Origin: Ulota crispa
Taxonomy: Eukaryota; Streptophyta; Bryopsida; Orthotrichales; Orthotrichaceae
NCBI GenBank assembly: GCA_963920765.1
Contig: OY987242.1
Coordinates: forward strand, 27,614,002 to 27,678,001
Direction: 5' to 3'
DNA length: 64,000 nucleotides
Both the position numbers and the translations under genes were made by a program. The notes beneath the pieces are model-generated. The model saw only the letters and a list, made by a program, of their open reading frames with translations, made no database searches and was not told the origin of the DNA. Below are positions 47,088 through 58,563 of this stretch, piece after piece. Position 1 is the first letter of the stretch; every line of letters begins with the position of its first letter.

Positions 47088-47832
47088 TGGCCATGGCAAT
47101 GCGTTGTGTGTAAACAAAAGCAATGTAGACTCTGCTAGGCTTGTAGAGACGTGTTCATGTGCGATGAACCGTGCTTCACTGTGGTGCACAAGTCCAAGAA
47201 GTGGGCAATGAAATTAGCCTTGTTTGAAGTGTTTTTTTTTTTGGGTGTAGTTTGGCTGCTATCAACAAAACCCGATCGTTCCTCGAGAAGTGCCAGTTGA
47301 TTAGCCTAAAGGCAAAGTCGTTGCAGAGGAAGAGATGCTGCAATTAGGATGGAGTTCACACAAATCTGCAGAGGAGTTTATGCAATTATTGGTAGAGGAT
47401 GTGATGATGTGAGCCGGTGCTATTGAATAGTTGCTAGGATTGATGCAGACAGTGCACGCATTCAAGCTTTTCAATGGAATGTTGTGAATGTGTACTAGGG
47501 GGCACTAGACGTGCTAGGATGCAGTTGAGGATGGGAGGAACTTAGAGGGAGCAGTTTTGGGTAGTTCTGGTAGGTAATCATAGCAGAGCAACATGAGTTT
47601 GCCAGCAAGTTTTGTGCAGAGAAGCAGTACCGGTGTCAATATCTAGGTCCGTCATGCAATTAGTCCACTTTTATCAGGCCAGTCATTGATATGAATTGGT
47701 CATTTCCACCTTAGGTGTGTCTTTTTGTTTGATAAGCTAAGGCTGATTTTTCTATATTGTATTATTGAGTTGTGAATATTGTGTGTTGCTTGTTGTAAGT
47801 GAGGTGTATCAACCCACGTCTACTTCCATACA

Positions 47833-48155
47833 GTGAAAATATATTGGATGAAGTGGCTTTAGCTTTCTTTCTAACCAATAAATAATTCAATAGCAAGGAT
47901 GGCTACATTTTTTATAGATGTAAAGTTGGATGGTTCCAGTCTTTCATCAAAGCTAAATCTCATGCAAGTTTTTTGAAAAATTAGACTATTACACTAGTAG
48001 GATGAGGCAACATGAAGTGGAACCCTAAAAATTGGGCTCTTGCTCCCAAACTTGTGTATAAAAGTTGGCAAAAATTTTACATTTGAAAAAAATACTATAG
48101 AACAATTAGGCACACCAATTTTGGTGTAGCAAAAAGCAAAAACTAGCACAAAATG
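47833..48155 (+). repeat. Direct repeat R, copy 1, inside the piggyBac element
   Basis: About 320 bp, aligned with 48446-48769: TATAGATGTAAAGTTGGATG, AAGGCTAAATCTCATG-like, CAAACYTGTGTATAAA, GAACAATTAGGCACACCAAT and TTTTGGTGTAGCAAAAA occur in both in the same order. No coding capacity. Confidence 0.75.
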
Positions 48156-48183
48156 TTTTCACTGACCCTGACCAGTGAAAATC

Positions 48184-48447
48184 TACCCCAACCCTACCTC
48201 AATACAAACTTTTATTTGTTTGTTGTATTGAGGTGGGTTGAGCTCCACCTCAACCCTACCTCAACACAAGTTTTTATTTTTTTGTTGTTTTGAGGTGGGT
48301 TGAGCTCCACCTCAACCCTACCTCAACACAAGGATATATATTCTTCTTGTGTTGAGGTGGGTTGAGCTCTACCTAAACCCTACCTCAACATAATTGTTTT
48401 TGCTTATTTTTTCTTGTTTTGTTGCGGTGGAGTTGAGCTCTATCTCA
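48184..48447. repeat. Tandem array of about 61-bp palindromic units (AGCTCCACCTCAACCCTACC)
   Basis: About four units, each with CTCAACCCTACCTCAACACA followed after an AT-rich spacer by TTGAGGTGGGTTGAGCTC. Each unit can fold on itself. The array lies exactly between the two direct repeats R. Confidence 0.85.
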
Positions 48448-48769
48448 AGGAGTGAAATTATTTTGGGTGAAGTTGCCTTTTTTTTTTTGAATCAAAAAAT
48501 TGTTCCATAGCTACTTTTTTTTATAGATGTAAAGTTGGATGCTTTGAACCTTTTGTCAAGGCTAAATCTCATGATGGTTTTGTGAGACATGAAAATGTTG
48601 CATCAATAAGGTGAGGTGACATCAAGTGGAATCTTGAAAATTGGTCTCCTACTCCCAAACCTGTGTATAAATGTTGGCCAAATATTTTATGTTTTTTCAA
48701 AAATTATTATAGAACAATTAGGCACACCAATTTTGGTGTAGCAAAAAAGCGATAATTAGCACAAAACAA
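48446..48769 (+). repeat. Direct repeat R, copy 2
   Basis: Partner of 47833-48155; diverged by scattered substitutions and small indels. Confidence 0.75.
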
Positions 48770-49443
48770 TTTAACTACTTCCATATATGTTGCTGCAGTT
48801 GTTTATCAAGGTCTTGTTTATCTTGCTTAGAGGAATCCAAGCTGTATTGAGCAGCCAAACAGGAGAGGTGTTTTCCAACGTGGCGCAGAAGCAGGGAACG
48901 GGTGGCACGTGCAGTGTTGTAGTAGGTCACATAAACTGCCAGAGCCAGTGACCACTCTCAGAATTTGCTAGAACGATGATGAACTCGGAGGCTCGGACGG
49001 CGCAAATGTTGCACCAATGGCGCTGAAATTTGGTGGGGGCCCTCTCATGTACTAGTTCCACCATCCCCCAAAATTCACATTCAAAGCTTACATTGAGCGA
49101 TGGCTAGCCTCCACAAAAGGTCCAAGAAACCTCAGAATTCCAAATGTGCTCGAGATTTCAACCAGGTTTGAACATCAAAATCTACAAATCCGGATGGTGA
49201 AATCAGATGATCAAGGATCCAATCGATGCGTAACCCAAACCCGTGCTTGATTCAACGGTGAAGTGACTTGAAATTACTTAACGAAATTGCAATCTACATT
49301 ACAGTAAGACCGACTCCTAAACTGCCTGAGAACGCTGAAAAGGGAGGGGCGTTGAGGGGTTTAGGGCTTGGGCTAGGTAGTTCTTAAAAAGCCATTCATG
49401 TTTTGTGCATTTTGAGGTACTTCGTAAAGCGAGGGACTAATCC

Positions 49444-50094
49444 TTAAATGTGTAAAAGATCTTCTATGACCAATACATTACGAGGTCTTTTTCTTGTATT
49501 TGAAATGGTTCCATACCTTTATTTACAATTGATATCAATAAAGAAATAGAATATAAAATAGGGAATTACTATCGCGACACCCTAAATTGCTAACGGGACA
49601 CCCCCTCTCAACATGAAAATGTGATTTTTAATGCTGATTTTGCTGATTTTTTTGTTTGGATCAAAAGATTTTCTTCACCTTTATCATCCTAAGGCTATAT
49701 TGAAGAGAAAAAAAAAAGATGTGCTTAAATTTCAAATTAAATATAAGACTTTTGAGTTACATATAGCAAAAGTATATCAAAAAATAGTATTGGTGCAATA
49801 AATTTTTTTTTTTGTGTGTTTATCATGATTTCTTTCAAGGAGATGATAATGTTGTGATTGAATGAATGATGGACTACTTAATAAATCAAAAATAGCATTT
49901 CATGCTAAAAAGGGGTGTCCCATTAGCAATTTAGGGTGTCGTTATAGTAATTCCCTATAAAATAATGTAGTTGTAGTGAATTATTTGAGATCCCAAACTA
50001 AATTTTTTGATTGGTAGCAAATGTCAATTGATTGGTAGCAAATGTCAATTTTATGGCAACACACCTAATATCCACATGGGACGTTTAAGGGATA
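49444..50094. mobile_element. piggyBac-type MITE, family A copy 5, split by a Mutator-like MITE
   Basis: It starts CTAATCCTTAAATGTG and ends GACGTTTAAGGGATA, with family A interior (TTTTTCTTGTATTTGAAATG, GAGATCCCAAACTAAATTTT) on either side of a 395-bp insertion. The word GATTGGTAGCAAATGTCAAT is duplicated in tandem near 50011-50050. Confidence 0.7.
49561..49955. mobile_element. Mutator-like MITE with 9-bp target duplication (family B copy 1)
   Basis: Terminal repeats GGGAATTACTATCGCGACAC and its near complement GTGTCGTTATAGTAATTCCC continue for about 45 bp (CCTAAATTGCTAACGGGACA). The flanks are TATAAAATA at 49552-49560 and again at 49956-49964, a perfect 9-bp direct repeat, the hallmark of Mutator-superfamily insertion. 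395 bp, non-coding. Confidence 0.9.
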
Positions 50095-50236
50095 CGGTGC
50101 CATAAAAGTGGTAGGAAAAAAACACGGAAAGTATGGAGTTGAATTTGCAGGGGCATCCTTAAATCCATGCGCAAAATGTCAAGGGGAGGGGGGTACTTGG
50201 CCGTTGACACTTTTTTTATGGGATTTGTTTCAGGAC

Positions 50237-50272
50237 TCGGGCAGGGCAGGGCAGGGCAGGGCAGGGTAGGGC
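50237..50272. repeat. GGCAG pentamer microsatellite
   Basis: About six GGCAG units with one variant (GGTAG). Confidence 0.85.
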
Positions 50273-50800
50273 AGCCATGCAAGTGCAAGTCACAAGTCTG
50301 CAACACAAGAATGATGAGTTGATTAGGACAATAGCCTGCCCTCTGTTATTGCCCCATTTGAGTACATGTACCAATTTTACAACCACTTTCTTTCCGGGCT
50401 ACTAACACGGACCCTTGACTTTACATCCTTATGGTTCTAGAAACCATGATAAAAATTTATTAAAAAAATAATACAATAACATTAACAACGAGTTTAGAGG
50501 AAAAAAAAGGTTTTAAGAAGAAAAAAATGTTATTGAAAGAAACGACGTTCAAGATTCCTCGTTTGCAGAGGATTGTAAGTTGGTGTCCGGGCAAGTTTGT
50601 GTGAACAGTCTTTTTGGTATATAAACGTTTTAAACAAGTCCTAGAGAAACTAAATTGAGGACTGAAGTCTAGAATCTAGAGCCTCAACAGGAGAAACTGC
50701 TACCGGTACTGTAGTAAACTGAAGGGTGGATTTTCTAAAGCTTAAATGCCCTTGCTTTATTTGGATATCTGAAAATGTGATGATACCTTAAAAAGTGCAA

Positions 50801-51000
50801 TTAACCCGTAAAGGACCAATGTTCCTGAGGGAGACAAAACAATGGACAAAATAGATTTTGGGCAGGCTTATTCTATTGGGTTTCTAGATCAATTGTTTTG
50901 AATGTTAATTTCAGAAATAGAGTCTTATAAGGGCTACCTGGGTGTATGAAATTTTATTGAAATTGAGTTTATGGTTCAAAAGTTATTGATGTTTTATGGG
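50801..51000. mobile_element. Solo left end of a family C-like TTAA element
   Basis: TTAACCCGTAAAGGACCAATG then GTTCCTGAGGGAGAC resemble the family C left end (written here in two parts). No matching right end is found downstream, so the copy is truncated; the right boundary is approximate. Confidence 0.5.
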
Positions 51001-51033
51001 TTTTTTTTGTTCAAGATGCAAGTGGGGAATGAT

Positions 51034-51306
51034 ATTTTGTGAGCAAAGATTTGTGAGTCATGAGTTGTGAGCGTATTTTTTTTATCAAAATAATAAATTC
51101 TACTTGTAAATGTGTACATAGGACCATATAGGTGTGCATTTTAAACTTTCATCTCTTGAAGAACTTGTTGATTTTTTAGTTTTTGCATTGATTTTGAGCT
51201 CAAAATTGGTTCTTGCTCACAAAAATCTTGGCTCACCTCTCATGGCTTATTGCTCATGGCTCACCTCTCATGGCTTATTGCTCATGGCTCATTGTTTTAC
51301 ACTCAC
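51034..51306. repeat. GTGAGC-flanked repeat, copy 3 of 3, inverted
   Basis: The reverse-oriented interior (ATTGATTTTGAGCTCAAAAT) matches the copies at 11577 and 35468. It includes a 27-bp unit in tandem (CTCATGGCTTATTGCTCATG) at about 51237-51290. Confidence 0.6.
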
Positions 51307-51383
51307 CAAATAGCTTTATCTAGGTGCAAGTCAAGCATACTCTTTTCCATTGACTTCTCCTAGTAGCAACCAATGAAAGCATG

Positions 51384-51643
51384 AAACGCCATATTCATTA
51401 ATTTGGGAAGAAACATCCATTTTGGGAATAAATTAGGTTTTGGGTGATCATCTTAAACCGAGCTCTAGGTTTCAGCAGTGTTGTTTTTGGTACACGTGCC
51501 CTCACTTGAGAGGAGGAATTTGCGCTCAAACTAAATCTAATACTTTGAAATTTGGTGTTTAAACGATTTAAGGAGAAAAAATAGGTTTAAGGTGAAGTAC
51601 AACTTGGGAATCTGGTTTTCCCAATTTAATGAATATGGTGTTA
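51384..51643. mobile_element. TIR element related to the intronic hairpin
   Basis: Ends AACGCCATATTCATTAATTT and AATTTAATGAATATGGTGTT, 260 bp. The ends resemble those of the hairpin at 8341-8490 (ATTCATTAAATTGGGAAAA). Confidence 0.6.
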
Positions 51644-52491
51644 TGACCTTGCACTGGAGTACGTCTAAAGCAATATTACTAGATAAATACATTTTTTTAT
51701 TAGATAAATATAGTAGCTTTTGAAATGCAACATCTACTAGAGATTTGATTGGTATTTCAAAAGAAAAGTATGTGCTTGTCAATAATAATAAAATCTATCA
51801 ATCCGCATGTTAGGATTTCTATATTTCAAGATTAACCAATTGAAATTTGGTTTGCAATAGACCCCAATATAGTGTGAAATTTAAGCACATGTTTGCAATG
51901 CATGCCATGTAGGGTGCGTTCCATGTCCCCTTGACTTTGAAATCTCGTGAAAATATACCTAACATCATGTTAGACAAACATGTTAGACAAACATGTCAAC
52001 TAATCTTTACAACACCCATGTTGCAAAAAAATTATACAACATGCAGTTAAAAGGACTTGAATATTTTGGACAAAGGTCAAAAAATCTTTTATAATAACTT
52101 TCAATGATCATACCTCTCAATCTGTACAAACAAACTTCACGTAGCTCTCACCACATCTTTTTGCATAAATTTAGTGCAGATATTATGGTTACATCTATAC
52201 TAAATACAAAGAAATGGTTCTTGGAACCAAATGACTAGAAATGAGAATTTTGGGTGTTTTTTTTTTGAGAAAAAATGGGCTTGAGCCTCGAGGGGGGATT
52301 TACAATCTTGAGCACAACACTACAAAGTAATTACAAATAACAGTACCAAAAAATAACTATAAACGGCCACATCCATGGTACAATTGTTGCCCTCTCTAAA
52401 TGATGAATGAGAGGCAATGGTGTTATTATGGATATGAGCCCCTTGTAACTATCTTGTGATTTTGTATCCTTTATACACACTTTTTTTTTAC

Positions 52492-52978
52492 TTAATCCTT
52501 AAAAGATCAAGGAGCCCTTTGCGGTTAGTATAGTATTTAGTATTTTCTTGTATTTGGAATGCATCCACACCTTTACTACATTTGAGATCAACAAAGAAGC
52601 TAGAATATAGATCAATGCGTTTCTAGTGAGCTAGTCAAGATCCCAAATTAAAACTTTTTATTGGTAACAAAATGCCAATTATACAGCAGCATATTTACTA
52701 TGTAATACATAGAGTGGTCCTTTAACCGCTGAGCGCCCAGGCCATATTCACCAAAATGCAAACCTAGTCACACTCAATCCAACTAATTTGTCATGATAAA
52801 CAAGATTCATAAAATCCAACCGTATTGATTGATAGGAGACGTAGACGTAGAAGTACAAGAAAAAAAAACACATAGTTTGTTTTTATTGATGAAAAGATTA
52901 TAATAGTCAAACATGAAACTTTTTCAATTGCGAGAGGCAATATTTGGAGCTGTGGGACGCTCAGGGGTTAAGGGTTAA
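52492..52978. mobile_element. piggyBac-type MITE, family A copy 6, split by a nested element
   Basis: It starts TTAATCCTTAAAAGATCAAG with family A interior (CATTTGAGATCAACAAAGAA, CCCAAATTAAAACTTTTTA). The right terminal repeat reads GTGGTCCTTTAA up to 52725 and resumes GGGTTAA at 52972-52978. Confidence 0.8.
52722..52971. mobile_element. piggyBac-type MITE with CCGCTGAGCGCCC ends, nested in family A copy 6
   Basis: Left TTAACCGCTGAGCGCCCAGG, right GGGACGCTCAGGGGTTAA, 250 bp with a TTAA on each side. Non-coding. Confidence 0.8.
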
Positions 52979-53414
52979 GCAAGTTCAGTTGAATTCGCAA
53001 AAATCCTGAAATTATGGCACGAAGCTTATACCATTTGCGCATTTTTTTTTTAATGTTGTCTGCAGCATCGCCTAACTAAGTAAGGGTGACTGGATGAGGT
53101 TCAAAGGACTGAAATGACCACATGTTACTATTCCAGTACTTCAGAAACGTCCCATCCCTTTGCATTGATGCGTACTACTAAGTTGGTTGTGCACCTTCTC
53201 AATGTGGTAAATAATATCACCACTTTATTATGTCCATGCATGCTCTCTTACATTTACCCTCATTTATTTGTTTCTTTATTTCTTTATATGTATAGTACAT
53301 AGTACTCGGACATGTGTATATAAATATATATTTGTACATTTAAGATCACATGAGTAGAAATCACATAAATTTTGAAAATATCATGTACATGATGCTTTCT
53401 AAGCAGTACACTGA

Positions 53415-54600
53415 ATATTCAATATTGCATTTAGGTTGCCTCATACTAATTTCTCAACAAATTATACTATATGAATACTTTATGACACTACAATAATTTT
53501 CATAAATAATTATTGTAATAAAAAAATGAACCCCTAAAGTTCTTTTGTGTTTACATGCTCAAATGGCTTGAAATTAGCCTCTATCAACAAAATGATTAGT
53601 GGATGAAATTTTGATTTTTTTTCAATAATTTAATAGCAAAATCTATAATTTCACTTACTTATGTACACCATTTCAAAATTTCAAAATTTTTAAAGGCATA
53701 CTTCATTAGATTACAACACTCAAAGTAGGATCAAATTCTTTTTTGAAGCTTGTCCAAATAGTCAAAAAAGATTTGGTCATCCAAAGTGATATCATCCACT
53801 TTATGAAAGTCTTGTGCAATTTGAGTTTCCCATAGAGCATAAAGTTGGCTATTTGCTTTCCAAATTTCATGATCACCCAATGGTTAAAACATAGTGAATT
53901 TTTTTTGGGAGCTTTGTTGAAATTATCATTATACTAAGAGATTTCATGGAAGAGATTCTTATAGTAACCTTAATTACATAATTTGTACTATGAAAACGTA
54001 GGACATCATGTGGAGTACTTGCCAAAGTTTTAAAAACTAAGTAAAAAGTAAACCGGAAGTTATTATGTAGACATGGAGAGTTGATTGAAAATTTTGCCCA
54101 ATGACCAAGCCATTGTTAATTGCATTTGAACATTTTGTGGGCAATGCCCTCCCCCAAGCACTTTGTTTCTATTTTTTCAAGGATGCCTAGGTTGACACCC
54201 AAATCACATATGGCACCATATCTTACTCAAAAAATCACTCAATTCCTTATTTCTTAAGAGGAATGCAAGCTTTTCAGTATGAGCACATACATCTTTTCTT
54301 TACAATTTTATCTCAAGCATTTACACAAGAAATGCTTGTCCAAATATCCAAAAAGCCCAAAGTGGGCTTCTTGGTCCTCTAGAGGTTAAAAGATCTAGTA
54401 AGAACAACAAAGCTATTTTAAAACAAATTAGTCACTTCCAAGTTGTAAACCATATGATATCCTAATATTTAAAGAGTTACATTTGCCTCCAAGTGACCAA
54501 ACAATGAGTCATGAAGTAACTCTCTGGGTGAGGCAACCTAATTGTTAAGGCAAACTGAATGCATTATTTAGTGTAGTTTGTGTGCTAAGTCTTTTTTATC
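53415..54600. repeat. Dispersed repeat M, copy 2, interrupted at 53528
   Basis: Landmarks ATTGCATTTAGGTTGCCTCA, ATAAATAATTATTGTAATA, then after the insertion CCAAGTGACCAAACAATGAG and GGCAACCTAATTGTTAAGGC. The last keeps an unoccupied TTAA where copy 1 holds an element. Confidence 0.6.
53528..54389. mobile_element. Probable piggyBac-type element within repeat M copy 2
   Basis: Left TGAACCCCTAAAGTTCTTTT, right TTGGTCCTCTAGAGGTTAA. About 860 bp, AT-rich, non-coding. The ends are degraded, so the pairing is moderately secure. Confidence 0.5.
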
Positions 54601-55699
54601 ACAAATGAGTGACTTCAGGCTTTAGTCCCTCACGTTTTGTAAAAACTGCTAAACCATGATATTGTAGAATGTTGTTGGGGAATCCCTTTGGTTTTCTTGG
54701 AATTTTAGAACCTTGCTAACTTTCTATTAGAATAAAAGATATGCTACTCCGTATGTGTTTAATTTTTTGCACCCAAGGATGCCAAGAAAAGAAATTTGTA
54801 ATTTCAACAAGGTTCAGTGATACTTGGATATGGTTAATGCCTAGGGCAAGAAAAAGAAAAAAACGTTGATTATATACATACACTACAAGAATACTGTATC
54901 CTAATTGACATGTTCAAACTGATTAAATGAGTCCAACTTGATGAAAAAAATGCCCAAATTGATTAAAAATACGTCTAAAATGACAAAAAATATATCTAAA
55001 TTGACAAAAAAAGAAGTCTAAATGACGTGTTCGAATTGACATTGTTCCTTTGGATATATCCAAGAATTGATCATAAACAATCATTCCATTCAGTTGGGCA
55101 TAAAACACACAAAAAAATGGGACTGTGACACTATCCAAATGTTTCTCTTACAAAGATTGGCCTTATCCAAGAATCATTGTATAAAATGTAAAAACAGGTT
55201 ATGTCATGGTGTGCTTGAGGTTCAAATTTGACATGTGTAATATACATTTTTGGAGCTGTGTGCTTTTTTATGGGTAAAAGTTCTTCTAGATTTTGCAGCA
55301 TTTAGACATGGAGGTTGTGAGAATTACAAGCTTTTGTTCACTTGTCCTTTCTAACATTTAACATTGTGATAAAAGTAGAATAGCCCATGTAACCTCATAT
55401 CCATTAAAATGAGAGTTTTTCATTGAAATGAGAGGTAATGTAAAGGAAAGTCAAAGAAAGGTTTTATGTCAATTCAACTTGATTTGAGCTGAATTGATAT
55501 AAAACCTTTTAGATTTGACTTAAAATTAGAAGGTTTTATTGCAATTTACTCGACCTAAATTGCAATAAATTTTTTCAAAACTAACCTAAAATTGAAAAGT
55601 TGTATGTCTCCTTTGGTTATTTTGGGAGGTGCCCAATCTCCCATTTTAATGAATATGTTGTTATGTTGTTATTATAGCCATTGCAAATATCTAGATTCA

Positions 55700-57235
55700 T
55701 CAAATTATCAAGTATGTTTTTCCAAAAGAATCAAAAACCAAATTTTTGGGTATACTCAACATCAAAATATACAAATGCTACTTGTGACTAACGCAATACT
55801 ATGCAATTCTTATTGTGGGTAACACAATAAAAATATCTTGCCTTTTCTAGTTTTCTTTGACCTGTTAAAAGTTTATATTTGTTTTTGTCAAGGCCTCAAA
55901 ATTCTTGCCTTTCACCTTTGCTCACCAAGGGTGTTCCATAAATAATCAACTGATCAATCATCACAAGGAACATAGGATAAAGCTCACTAACCTTGGGATG
56001 GAGATTGCTTCTAAGGGCCATAATTGCTTAAGAGCGTCTTCACTATTAGACACTTGATTTTGAGACTCTCCATTTTTGAATGATAAGTGCTTTGGGCCCC
56101 TCACAATATCCTCATGATACCCAATCCTAGCATGTCAAACAATGACCCTTCAAAACATCATTCATCTTAAATCTAATAAGCTTTATTGTATATCTCACTT
56201 GGTCATTGATCAATTGACTACTTCTAGGACACATTTGGTGAGCAAGAGTGGGGGATAAAAAATTTGAGGGCCCTTCAAAATAGATGTACTTTCAACATCA
56301 GATGTGACAAGCAATGGTGGAGGTGCTCTAACACGCTAAGATTGAGTGCCATGAGAGCATTTTGAGGGGTGCGCATTGGGGTGGAGATGCTCATAGTACT
56401 TGCAACATTACAACAATTACTCTAGAGTACCATTTCTAGATGTAATATGATGGTTGAAACTTGATCAATGAAAGTGGGTTGTTTCAAGTGACATTTTCTA
56501 TTTCAATATGAACTCCTTTTCCTTTCAATATGCCACAATGTTACAATGTATTTTATCCTATTGACTACATAAGGGTGCCAATAAGCGCTATTTAAAATAT
56601 CATACAGGTTCTTTAATGGAGATCCAATCCTAAGTTTTCCTACATTAAATATTCGTTATTTCTGCAAGCGAGTCCTTTTTTGGTCCAGTTATTTATTAAA
56701 GCTTGTTGATGGTTTTGTGTTCAGCTTGGTTATTGACCTGCTAAAACAAGTGCCATGCTGAGAATCTGGCACATTAACCAAAAAAAACCTATTGAATTTA
56801 ATTGTGCATTAGTTGAAGGCTTTCCAAGAAAATTCAAAATTCTATTGAATTAGAAAGAAAGAATTTCCATTGGTGTTAAATAATAAATACTCTACTTGCA
56901 AAACATCACCATGCATATGAAAACCTAGCTAATCAAAGAAAGGCTTGTTGCAATTTGTGACAATCGCTAAGCCATTTCTAGAAAGCATGTTCATGATGAA
57001 ATTACTAATACACACAAAAACATGAGAAGAATTGCATATGCACAACTAACCTCATCATTTTCATGGTCAAATTTGACCAACTTTAAGAATTTATATTTCA
57101 TATTCAAATATAAAGTTTTCACAAACGCAATATTCATAAAGGAGAACAAAATGTCACCTCAATTTTTTCAAGGAAACATCTTTAGTTTTTCATCACAGCC
57201 AAGAATCTGTTGTTGAAAAATGTCAACGTGATGGA
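55700..57235. other. AT-rich intergenic DNA, nothing recognised
   Basis: Only short frames, no paired terminal repeats. Confidence 0.35.
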
Positions 57236-57490
57236 ATACAGGGGTTGATGCCAAGACCACACAAGTCAAAACAACCGGTTTGGAACAAATGAAGAAGTAA
57301 ATTGTATTTTGGAAAATTGGGGGACAACCTTTTTGCTTGGGGTTTCATGTGTTTTTTATTGAAAATAACCTCTCCATTAGTCAAGGACATGAGGTTTATA
57401 CAATAATTTTTAACAACTCAAAACCGCCAATTCGAAACAAACTAAAAAGTTGAGTGCAAAAATTTAAAAAATCTTTTTTTAAGATAGCAG
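57236..57490. repeat. Dispersed repeat related to 59698-59960
   Basis: Both stretches share, in order, GATG-CAAG, AAAACAACC-GTTTG, ATGAAGAAGTAA and a following purine-rich tract. The longer unit probably continues repeat M, which ends just before the second copy. Confidence 0.5.
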
Positions 57491-57587
57491 CACACATAAA
57501 CATGAGGTCTTCATGGGTGTGACCTACATTTGCACCCATATCTGTGTTTTTTGGTCCCATCACTGATGAGTACAATTTTTTTGGTTA

Positions 57588-57665
57588 TGGGTGACAAAGT
57601 AATGGTTTTGGGTGACAAGATAATGGTTATGAGTGACAAGATAATGGTTATGGGTGACAATAGCA
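57588..57665. repeat. Short tandem repeat, about 21-bp unit
   Basis: Four imperfect units of GGGTGACAAGATAATGGTTAT. The minus-strand frame across it reads (V)THNHYL repeatedly. Similar words in inverse orientation occur at about 59250-59310. Confidence 0.7.
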
Positions 57666-58235
57666 TACCATTGAGTGCCAATGGGTTTGGAAATAAGTTT
57701 ATTGAATGACATTAAATAATTTTGCAATACCATGAGTAAATAAACAAAGGAGATGAAGACACCATTCAAGTACCCCAAGTATGATATTTTGTCATTTTTC
57801 ATGACAATTATGGGTGCTCCATCCTACTATTTCAGTAACTATTCAAGCAAGTTTTTCAAGCACATGAGCATGATGAAAACTTTAGTAAGCGTCTTTTTTA
57901 ACATCTCCTACATGCAACTATATGTTTTTAGTGATTTTGGACTTTGAAAATCTTTGTGAACAAATACTTGCAATTAGAACTTTTAAATTGATGCCAATAT
58001 TTTTGGTTTCCTCTTACTTACTTAACAATATTTTTTCCAAAATTCATCAATTGATTTTCCTACTCCAAAGTCCTTGATTTCATGCTTATGGGTGTTGCTA
58101 CCTTACATAAAGAAGTAAATGCGGCCACTTGTTTTTACAAAAAGGCCGTTTTAAGATGGCCAGTTTAATTTGGTATGGCCTTGCCTTGAGTGATTGAAAA
58201 TTGGTCGGCTGGACAAGACTCACAAGAGTGTAGTG

Positions 58236-58563
58236 TAAGGTAGAAGGCTCAAAAACCATCCAGGCTCTAAAATTGCTCACCCTCCAAAATGTTCTCTCTC
58301 TGTACATGTATTTTTTCATAGATTTCCATAATGTACAATGGACGTACATTTGAGGAGGTGCACCATTTTAGAGCTCTATGACTTTTCCACTTCAAAATTT
58401 CATAACTAATTCTACAAAACTCCAAAAAATATGAACAACTTGGATTAGATGTCAATTCTTCTTGTCTTTCAAGAAAATTTTACTGAAAAATATTTCAAGG
58501 AGTTCTACCTCCCAAAATTCTGTTTGAGCCCTTAGATGGTCGGTTTATGAGCCTCCTACCTTA
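58236..58563. mobile_element. TIR element with TAAGGTAG-AGGCTCA ends
   Basis: Left TAAGGTAGAAGGCTCAAAAA then CCATCCAGG; right, reverse complemented, TAAGGTAGGAGGCTCATAAA then CCGACCATC. 328 bp, non-coding. It shares the outermost TAAGGTAG with the 10258 and 25476 elements but not their interiors. Both sides carry GTG, a possible 3-bp duplication. Confidence 0.7.

Larger units (their letters stand above)
43021..49363. mobile_element. 6.3-kb piggyBac-type transposon, decayed, carrying transposase
   Basis: The left end is TTAACCCTTCAACGCCCCT. The right end, reverse complemented, is TAAACCCCTCAACGCCCCT. The two differ at three of 19 positions, one of them in the target site (right flank TTTA). 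The element contains a piggyBac-type transposase remnant on the plus strand and is GC-richer than its surroundings from about 43150 to 47100. Only the shared ends link it to the short TTAA elements; its interior is unlike theirs. Confidence 0.75.

Noticed and set aside
54884-55140. A second CACTA MITE starting CACTACAAGAATACTG
   Set aside because: No complementary right end was found, so it stays a single end or chance match.
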